Positions 37,161-41,775 of a stretch of 41,775 nucleotides of DNA are shown here, piece after piece. The notes beneath the pieces are model-generated. The model did not search any database and had not been told where the DNA came from. It saw nothing but the letters and a program-made list of their open reading frames with translations. How positions within the stretch are numbered: the first letter of the stretch is position 1; each line of letters starts with the position of its first letter. Source of the stretch: Sporolactobacillus kofuensis (GTDB lineage: Bacteria > Bacillota > Bacilli > Bacillales > Sporolactobacillaceae); assembly GCF_024125425.1 (NCBI RefSeq), contig NZ_JAMXWN010000019.1:1-41775 (forward strand). The letters are read 5' to 3'. The position numbers and the translations under genes are program-made.

Positions 37161-37253
37161 TCGGTTTCATGGTTTAATAGAATAGTAGTCAGATAAGGCT
37201 ACACGGTTATCGGTTATCCCTTACTTGCCGGATCTGGTAAATCCGGCTTTTTT
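37154..37253 (+). ncRNA. Candidate + strand short RNA between early genes
   Basis: A weak + strand promoter (TTGTGA 37154-37159, 18 bp, TAGAAT 37178-37183) is followed by a strong + strand terminator: GCCGGAT (37227-37233), ATCCGGC (37241-37247), TTTTTT. The RNA (about 37190-37253) would oppose the early operon. The terminator clearly points along + although genes on both sides are on -. Confidence 0.4.
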
Positions 37254-37437
37254 AAATAACACTTTGCAATTCCTGATGTTCTTTCCATTCATCAAGTGAA
37301 GATTTAGAAAAACGGACATTGCGACCGATACGCCAGTGTGGTATTTCTCCTCGTCGTGCCATGCGGTAAATTGTTTCTTTGTGGCACCCGATATAATCAG
37401 CAGCTTCTTGGGCTGTCATTCGTTCTGAATCATGCAT
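37252..37437 (-). CDS. Excisionase-type HTH_17 DNA-binding protein
   Basis: 61 aa from ATG 37437 (GAAGGTG six bases upstream). MTAQEAADYIGCHKETIYRM followed by EIPHWRIGRNVRFSKSSLDE is the classic MerR/excisionase-like HTH_17 module. Such proteins bend DNA as excisionases or regulate early genes. Given an integrase at the far end, an excisionase role is plausible; not proven. Confidence 0.82.
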   Translation of the reverse strand: MHDSERMTAQEAADYIGCHKETIYRMARRGEIPHWRIGRNVRFSKSSLDEWKEHQELQSVI

Positions 37438-37618
37438 TTTGATCACCTTCAAACGTCATAAGTCCATTTTTCAATGCGTATTCAGTTGGTTGGCCCTGCT
37501 CGTTTATCATGTTGTATTCAACCATTTTTTCGAATACTTCATCTTTGTTCATTTCAATGCCTGATTTTTTAAGATTGGAAATGAATTGATCTATATTTTC
37601 CGGATAGTTTCTCGTCAT
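37430..37618 (-). CDS. Hypothetical early protein
   Basis: 62 aa, ATG overlapping the antirepressor stop. Reads NIDQFISNLKKSGIEMNKDE and VFEKMVEYNMINEQGQPTEY, helical. No family. Tightly packed between antirepressor and HTH_17 genes. Confidence 0.6.
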   Translation of the reverse strand: MTRNYPENIDQFISNLKKSGIEMNKDEVFEKMVEYNMINEQGQPTEYALKNGLMTFEGDQNA

Positions 37619-38415
37619 TTTGCCATCTCCTTCGGCACCGATACACCAAACTTAATGGCGAATTCCTTGACGACAGCTACATAAATTTCAATAAGGCGTT
37701 TGTCATCGGCAATAACATCAAGTTTGCTGAGATTGTCTCTTTTCGACTTATTGACACCTTCATCAGCCATACGACGACGTTTGTTTGTGAGCCGAGTTTC
37801 AAGGTTGAATCCACCACGACGTTCAACTTCTTTGTAAATGTCATGACGAACTGTTTGATGAGCTTCAAAGCCTCCAAGATTGCGAGCCATTCGGTTTATT
37901 AGATTAGTAGAGTCCTTTCGCCATTGAATTGAATTGAGAGCGACGACATTCTTGATTCCATCAACCTTTATAGCAAGTTCATTTGTTCGGAGTTCGTTAT
38001 TTGCAACGGCTTTAAAAAGGTTTCCGAACATCTGCATTTCTGGACTTAAATTTTTAAAGTTGTTTTTAACAATCTCTGATTTTCCTGTTCTAAGATTTTC
38101 AAGAAGTTCATAAACCCAGTCGTAAAATTCATCAGCTTTTGGTTGACGACTCCAACGGCAAATTTCATAAATACCTTTAGCGGAATAAACCGTTGTTTCA
38201 TATGCTTTCCCATCAGTTCCCCTCAGAACGAGGGTATCTGAAAACTTGTCTAATCTGTTTTGATGTTTGGAATGGATGTTATCAATTGCTTTTTGTGGTT
38301 CTGAATATTCAAGTGCTTCACCAATTTGTTTTCTTGTCATTACAAAATCTCTTTCAGTTTCGTAAATGTCGCAAGTAATAGCTCCAAACTTTGTTGACTT
38401 AATGAGATCAGCCAT
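37615..38415 (-). CDS. Phage antirepressor (Bro-N plus ORF6C)
   Basis: 266 aa. N-terminal Bro-N-like domain, residues 10-110 (GEALEYSEPQKAIDNIHSKH; YSAKGIYEICRWSRQPKADE, FYDWVYELLENLR). C-terminal region (ARNLGGFEAHQTVRHDIYKE; ETRLTNKRRRMADEGVNKSK) matches ORF6C. Proteins of this build bind phage repressors or DNA and promote lytic growth. Second gene of the early operon; overlaps the Cro-like stop by one base. Confidence 0.88.
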   Translation of the reverse strand: MADLIKSTKFGAITCDIYETERDFVMTRKQIGEALEYSEPQKAIDNIHSKHQNRLDKFSDTLVLRGTDGKAYETTVYSAKGIYEICRWSRQPKADEFYDWVYELLENLRTGKSEIVKNNFKNLSPEMQMFGNLFKAVANNELRTNELAIKVDGIKNVVALNSIQWRKDSTNLINRMARNLGGFEAHQTVRHDIYKEVERRGGFNLETRLTNKRRRMADEGVNKSKRDNLSKLDVIADDKRLIEIYVAVVKEFAIKFGVSVPKEMAK

Positions 38416-38648
38416 TATATCGCCTCCTGTTTATAATTCTTTGTATCTAAGAACTTTTCATCAAAAAAATATGCCGTTGGTACTTTAAGCGCCTGACAAA
38501 TCTTTTCGTATTCATCAATTTTTATAGCCTGTTGGTTGGTCATCATTCTTGAAAACTTAGAATCATCAATATTTGAACGATCAGCGACGAATCCAAATTT
38601 CAAACCGTTTTCTTCGATGAATTGGCGAATACGATTATTGATTTTCAT
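38415..38648 (-). CDS. Cro-like XRE regulator
   Basis: 77 aa from ATG 38648 with GGAGGTG. HTH spans IRQFIEENGLKFGFVADRSN to SKFSRMMTNQQAIK. First gene of the early operon behind a consensus promoter (TTGACA 38716-38721, 17 bp, TATATT 38693-38698 on -). An extra operator-like TCTAAGAA lies in its 3' end near 38447. Expected to repress the repressor gene. Confidence 0.85.
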   Translation of the reverse strand: MKINNRIRQFIEENGLKFGFVADRSNIDDSKFSRMMTNQQAIKIDEYEKICQALKVPTAYFFDEKFLDTKNYKQEAI

Positions 38649-38671
38649 TGTATCACCTCCGTGTTCTTAAT

Positions 38672-38785
38672 TTCTAAGAACTCTATATACATAATATAAT
38701 TCTTATTATCTAAGATGTCAACATTATATTCTAATTTTCTAGGAATATTTTCTTTAATGCTAGGAAAATGGATATAATCTAAGAA
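38672..38785. promoter_or_regulatory. Immunity operator region with divergent promoters
   Basis: Five related sites: TTCTAAGAA 38672-38680, ATCTAAGA 38708-38715, TTCTAGGAA 38737-38745, TGCTAGGAA 38758-38766, ATCTAAGAA 38777-38785. The early promoter (- strand: TTGACA, 17 bp, TATATT) contains site 2 in its spacer and site 1 downstream of its -10. The repressor -10 TATAAT (38773-38778) overlaps site 5. Layout mirrors a lambda-type switch. Confidence 0.85.
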
Positions 38786-38799
38786 ATGAGGTGAGACAA

Positions 38800-39228
38800 A
38801 TGTCTGTTCTATCTGATAGATTAAAAGAATCAAGGGAAAGAAAGAATTTAAAACAAACACAGGTTAAAGAAAGAACAAATATCAACAATAAAACGCTGAG
38901 TGGATATGAAAATGGCGTTAGCATTCCTGATCCAGATACATTGATGAAACTTGCAGATTTATATGATGTTTCCGTTGATTATTTATATGGAAGGACAGAC
39001 AAACGTCATTATTATGATCTCACCAAAAAAGACGAAAAAGACATCGCCAAAGACATGGAAAATCTGGTTAATGAATTAAACAGCGATAGTGCCCTTGCCT
39101 TCGATGGTGAACCAATGGATGAAGAAACAAAGCGCCTTGTCGCACAAGCCATTGAATCTAATCTTCGAATGGCAAAACAAATAGCAAAAAAGAAATTCAC
39201 CCCTAAAAAGTATCGTAACGAGGAGTGA
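38800..39228 (+). CDS. CI-like XRE repressor (ImmR type)
   Basis: 142 aa from ATG 38800 (AGGTGA upstream). HTH: LSDRLKESRERKNLKQTQVK, TLSGYENGVSIPDPDTLMKL, VSVDYLYGRTDK. C-terminal 70 residues are helical and charged with no S24 peptidase, so RecA-stimulated self-cleavage is not expected. The next gene encodes an ImmA protease, as in ICEBs1 and phi105-type switches, where ImmA cleaves the repressor. Maintains lysogeny. Confidence 0.9.
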   Translation: MSVLSDRLKESRERKNLKQTQVKERTNINNKTLSGYENGVSIPDPDTLMKLADLYDVSVDYLYGRTDKRHYYDLTKKDEKDIAKDMENLVNELNSDSALAFDGEPMDEETKRLVAQAIESNLRMAKQIAKKKFTPKKYRNEE

Positions 39229-39233
39229 TCTTC

Positions 39234-39647
39234 TTGGATTATGTCTCTCGATGTGTAAAGGATACTGTCACAACGTACAAAACTAGCAATCCGTTTGAGA
39301 TTGCTAGTCAAAAAGGAATTATCATTACCGAGTCACCACTTGGTGAAACACTCGGATTTTACATGATGAGACGAAGAACGCAATTTATCACTCTCAACTC
39401 AGATATGAACCACCACATTAAACGCTTCGTCTGCGCCCATGAGCTCGGGCATGCAATTGAATACCCCTTATGCAATACATCATTTCTTAGAAAAACTACA
39501 CTTACATCAATCAATAAAATTGAAGTACAAGCAAATAAGTTCGCAACCCTATTATTGGCTTTTAATCACAACTTTGAACCATGGATGACAAAACGCCATT
39601 TTTTACAATTATGTGGTATCCCAATTGAAATGGAACGGTTTATTTGA
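39234..39647 (+). CDS. ImmA/IrrE-type metalloprotease
   Basis: 137 aa from TTG 39234, eight bases after GAGGAG. Zinc protease motif FVCAHELGHAIEYP (HEXXH) and a downstream EVQANKFATLLL that supplies the third ligand. ImmA proteins cleave their cognate repressor to allow induction. The gene follows the repressor with a short gap and overlapping alternative start, so they are cotranscribed. Confidence 0.92.
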   Translation: MDYVSRCVKDTVTTYKTSNPFEIASQKGIIITESPLGETLGFYMMRRRTQFITLNSDMNHHIKRFVCAHELGHAIEYPLCNTSFLRKTTLTSINKIEVQANKFATLLLAFNHNFEPWMTKRHFLQLCGIPIEMERFI

Positions 39648-39736
39648 AGTTGATTAAAAAAGTGATTATGAAATAAACGTTTGTTTCTCCAACAATGGAG
39701 TTACATATATAAAATGTTTTAAGGGGAGAAGTTATA

Positions 39737-40375
39737 ATGGCAAAAGAAAAAGTAAAGAAACCAATTTTTAAACGTTGGTGGTTTTGGGTACTAGTTGTTA
39801 TCATTGTTATATCAATTGGTGCAAATATGGGTGGAAATGACGAATCATCAAAGGGAACTAGTCAAAAAACATCGGCCGACAATGCCAAAAAAGACACTCC
39901 AAAAAAGGAAACTTCTAAAAAGGAATCAAAGCCAGCAAAGAAAGAGAAAAAATCATATGGCATTGGTGACAAAATAAAAGTCGGAGATATGGAATATACC
40001 ATTTTGAGCAAAAAGACAGCAACACAAGTTGGACCTTCTGCTCTTCCTGATAAAGCTAACGGTAAATTTATAGTAATTGAATTATCACTAAAAAATAATG
40101 GTAATGAGAAAGTAACTGTTGATTCAAGTTTCTTCAAATTGAAACGTGGATCAAAGACATATGAAGCCGCTGCTGATGCTAGTATGTCAGCAAATCAGGG
40201 TGAAGACGGAAATATTGATAATAGTTTTTTCATGCAGGATCTTAACCCAGATTCTGAAATGAAAGGAAAAGTTGTGTTTGATGTTGCTCCAGAAGTTGCT
40301 AATGCAAAAGACCTTGTTCTCCAAGTACAGACTGGATCATGGGGAACACAAACTGGAAACGTTAATTTGAAATAA
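39737..40375 (+). CDS. Membrane-anchored DUF4352 protein (lysogenic conversion)
   Basis: 212 aa from ATG 39737 (AAGGGGAG upstream). One N-terminal membrane helix (WWFWVLVVIIVISIGANMGG), a Lys/Ser-rich linker (residues 38-75) and an extracellular DUF4352 beta-sandwich (YTILSKKTATQVG; FIVIELSLKNNGNEKVTVDS; FFKLKRGSKTYEAAAD). Expressed from the lysogeny side, between immunity and integrase, a common spot for superinfection-exclusion or surface genes. Role here unproven. Confidence 0.82.
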   Translation: MAKEKVKKPIFKRWWFWVLVVIIVISIGANMGGNDESSKGTSQKTSADNAKKDTPKKETSKKESKPAKKEKKSYGIGDKIKVGDMEYTILSKKTATQVGPSALPDKANGKFIVIELSLKNNGNEKVTVDSSFFKLKRGSKTYEAAADASMSANQGEDGNIDNSFFMQDLNPDSEMKGKVVFDVAPEVANAKDLVLQVQTGSWGTQTGNVNLK

Positions 40376-40392
40376 TAAACAAAAATTTTATT

Positions 40393-40415
40393 AGCCGCTC
40401 ATGCGGCTTTTCTTT
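40393..40415 (+). terminator. Terminator of the lysogeny operon
   Basis: AGCCGC, loop TCAT, GCGGCT, then TTTTCTTT. Confidence 0.85.
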
Positions 40416-40426
40416 CACACTTTAAA

Positions 40427-40440
40427 AGAACATATATTCG
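40427..40440 (+). promoter_or_regulatory. SOS-box-like site before the integrase
   Basis: AGAACATATATTCG resembles box 2 of the YolD promoter (AGAACATTTGTTCG) but has A instead of G in the second half (ATTC). It lies 7 bp before the integrase SD. LexA binding is possible but weak. Confidence 0.35.
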
Positions 40441-40460
40441 TAAAACAGGAGGTACTATTT

Positions 40461-41636
40461 ATGTCCTACGTTGAACCTCGTGGTAAAGGAAAATTTAGAT
40501 TAAACGTCACGATTGGTACAGATGAAAAAGGCTATGCCATCCGTGAACGAAAAACAGTAACAGCCAAGAACATAACAGAAGCACGAAAAATTCTTTCTGA
40601 TTTTGAAGCAGAAGTCAATTCAGGACATTATCTCAAGCCAACAGACATCACGTTAAAACAATTCCATCCTAAATGGAAAGAATATATTGAAGGCGCTCAA
40701 ACTCCGGCAACACGGGCAAGTAATGAACAAATTATGGACAACCGTATTCTTCCTAAATACGGTCATATGAAGTTGTCTACAATTAAACCGATGCATATTT
40801 TCAACTTCGTGAATGAATTGAAAAAAGATGGCCGACGCATGGATAAGAAAAAAGGAAAACTCAGTGCTTCTACAGTGCGCAACTGCTACAAAACATTTCA
40901 TAGCATTTTGCAATGTGCTGTTAACCTGGGAGTGATTAAGGAAAACCCTGCTGATGGCGTTAAACCTCCGAAACTTGGCAAGAGCCAAACGGACGTGTAT
41001 TCAAAAGAAGAAATTATCGCTATGATTGAAGCGCTTGAACACGTACAGCAAAGATGGAAACTATTAATCATGATCGCCTTCACAGTCGGTGCACGTGAGG
41101 GTGAAATTTCTGCGCTTGAGTGGAAACATATTGACACAAAAAATCACACGATCCGTATTGAGCAATCACTATCTGATGAGTTTGGATTGTCCCTTAAAAA
41201 TACAACAAAGACAGATCGTGATCGAATAGTTAAGATGCCAACAGCCCTCTCTGATCTGTTCGACGAATATCATAAACGCAAAACTAAAGTAAAGAACATC
41301 GTCCCCTATGACATTGGCGACGGAAAAGTGCATCTGTTTATCTTCTCTGATCTATATGGAAAACCGATAAGACCAGACAGTATTTCACAATGGTGGCGTC
41401 GTTTTACCAAAAAATATAAATTGCGCCATATACGGTTCCATGATCTGCGCCATACATCAGCAACCTTCCTGATTAACGAAAATGTTCAATCAAAAATTAT
41501 CAGCAGCCGTTTGGGGCATTCAAACATTCAAACAACCATGAATGTATATGGTCACTTTCTTGAAGAAGCAGATGAAGGCGCAGTCGAGCATTTTGATCAG
41601 TTCCTTCAAGAGAAAAAAGCAAAAGGAAAGCAATAA
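40461..41636 (+). CDS. int: Tyrosine integrase
   Basis: 391 aa from ATG 40461 with AGGAGG; the longer frame was rejected. N-terminal arm-binding domain (SYVEPRGKGKFRLNVTIG), core-binding SAM-like domain (residues 60-160, QFHPKWKEYIEGAQTPATRA), catalytic domain with Arg (VGAREGEISALEWK), HDLRHTSATFLI (His-x-x-Arg) and LGHSNIQTTMNVYGHF with the nucleophile Tyr. It integrates and excises the prophage, presumably with the HTH_17 protein. Arm-type repeats start four bases after its stop. Confidence 0.95.
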   Translation: MSYVEPRGKGKFRLNVTIGTDEKGYAIRERKTVTAKNITEARKILSDFEAEVNSGHYLKPTDITLKQFHPKWKEYIEGAQTPATRASNEQIMDNRILPKYGHMKLSTIKPMHIFNFVNELKKDGRRMDKKKGKLSASTVRNCYKTFHSILQCAVNLGVIKENPADGVKPPKLGKSQTDVYSKEEIIAMIEALEHVQQRWKLLIMIAFTVGAREGEISALEWKHIDTKNHTIRIEQSLSDEFGLSLKNTTKTDRDRIVKMPTALSDLFDEYHKRKTKVKNIVPYDIGDGKVHLFIFSDLYGKPIRPDSISQWWRRFTKKYKLRHIRFHDLRHTSATFLINENVQSKIISSRLGHSNIQTTMNVYGHFLEEADEGAVEHFDQFLQEKKAKGKQ

Positions 41637-41639
41637 TGG

Positions 41640-41660
41640 TTTGGGGCAATTTTTGGGGCA
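41640..41660 (+). repeat. Right attachment arm: paired TTTGGGGCA repeats
   Basis: Two direct copies, 41640-41648 and 41652-41660, 12 bp apart, same sequence and orientation as the pair at 116-135. With the left pair they would flank the attP core in the circular phage. Confidence 0.7.
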
Positions 41661-41775
41661 GAATTTGAGTATTGTTTAATTTTTATAGTGTTACATGAGT
41701 ATTTCCATAAATAAAAAGAGTGCTTAAAAATATAGTCTGTGTGTCACGTGTTGTCATGGATATTTACAGTTTTCA
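41661..41775. other. Right-end flank without gene
   Basis: 115 bp of AT-rich sequence. I looked for a copy of the tRNA 3' end (positions 20-45) and found only a short chance-like GTCATGG near 41753, so the attR core is probably just beyond the window. Confidence 0.5.

Noticed and set aside
41661-41775. Copy of the tRNA 3' end as attR core
   Set aside because: Only a 7-nt match (GTCATGG) is present; not enough for a core.

Overview
The window is an essentially complete siphovirus-type prophage of about 41.6 kb. The host looks like a Gram-positive member of the Bacilli (Bacillota). Evidence for this is the CCA-less tRNA-Arg(TCT), AGGAGG-type ribosome binding sites with frequent TTG/GTG starts, DinR/LexA-type SOS boxes (GAAC-N4-GTTC), and phage families typical of Bacillales (YolD, ArpU, XkdF, gp49-like, Gp157, BppU, XhlA-like, LLH-type holin, ImmA). 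I cannot name the species. The left end is the 3' half of a tRNA-Arg gene. The right end has a tyrosine integrase. Paired TTTGGGGCA repeats lie just inside both ends (116-135 and 41640-41660) and look like the two halves of the attP arm-site region.

Layout from left to right. (1) 171-4093, mostly + strand: three ribbon-helix-helix (RHH) proteins around a ParM/Alp-like actin, then a divergent SOS-controlled pair of small operons (LexA-like DNA-binding domain plus WYL-like protein; 59-aa ORF plus YolD), then two small unknown genes. (2) 4135-4608, - strand: a gene-free block with its own extended -10 promoter and terminator, predicted to make a highly structured RNA of about 470 nt whose 5' domain resembles a tRNA. 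(3) 4679-27785, - strand: the late operon, read right to left: terminase, portal, MuF-like head protein, protease and scaffold, capsid, connectors, tail tube, tail chaperones, tape measure, Dit, Tal, a BppU/SGNH baseplate protein, a second SGNH hydrolase, an XhlA-like protein, a secreted GH25-LysM endolysin and an LLH holin. (4) 27917-38648, - strand: the early/middle operon: Cro-like protein, Bro-N antirepressor, excisionase-like HTH, Gp157, a putative annealing/ssDNA protein with an SSB-like tail, HNH, replisome organizer, DnaC-like loader, dUTPase, RusA, a zinc ribbon protein, and ArpU as late regulator. (5) 38800-41636, + strand: repressor, ImmA protease, a DUF4352 membrane protein and the integrase.

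How it works together. The repressor and Cro-like protein face each other across at least five TTCTARGAA-like operators. ImmA presumably removes the repressor, which lacks a self-cleaving domain. The early operon then makes replication and recombination proteins and finally ArpU. ArpU probably acts at a candidate late promoter near 27854-27908. An intrinsic terminator sits directly behind that promoter and at least five more lie inside the late operon, four of them sharing a CAAAATAAAAAG tail on the + strand. This suggests regulated read-through or antitermination.

Most unusual items: the structured RNA with a tRNA-like domain; an actin-RHH segregation-type cassette in an integrated prophage; a well-formed candidate -1 frameshift signal that would fuse portal to the MuF head protein (besides the classical gpG/gpGT shift in the tail chaperone); the terminator chain in the late operon; an SSB-type acidic tip on the recombination protein; and short promoter-terminator units on the strand opposite the early operon. 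All functional statements rest on reading the sequence and recalling families; no search or folding program was run.
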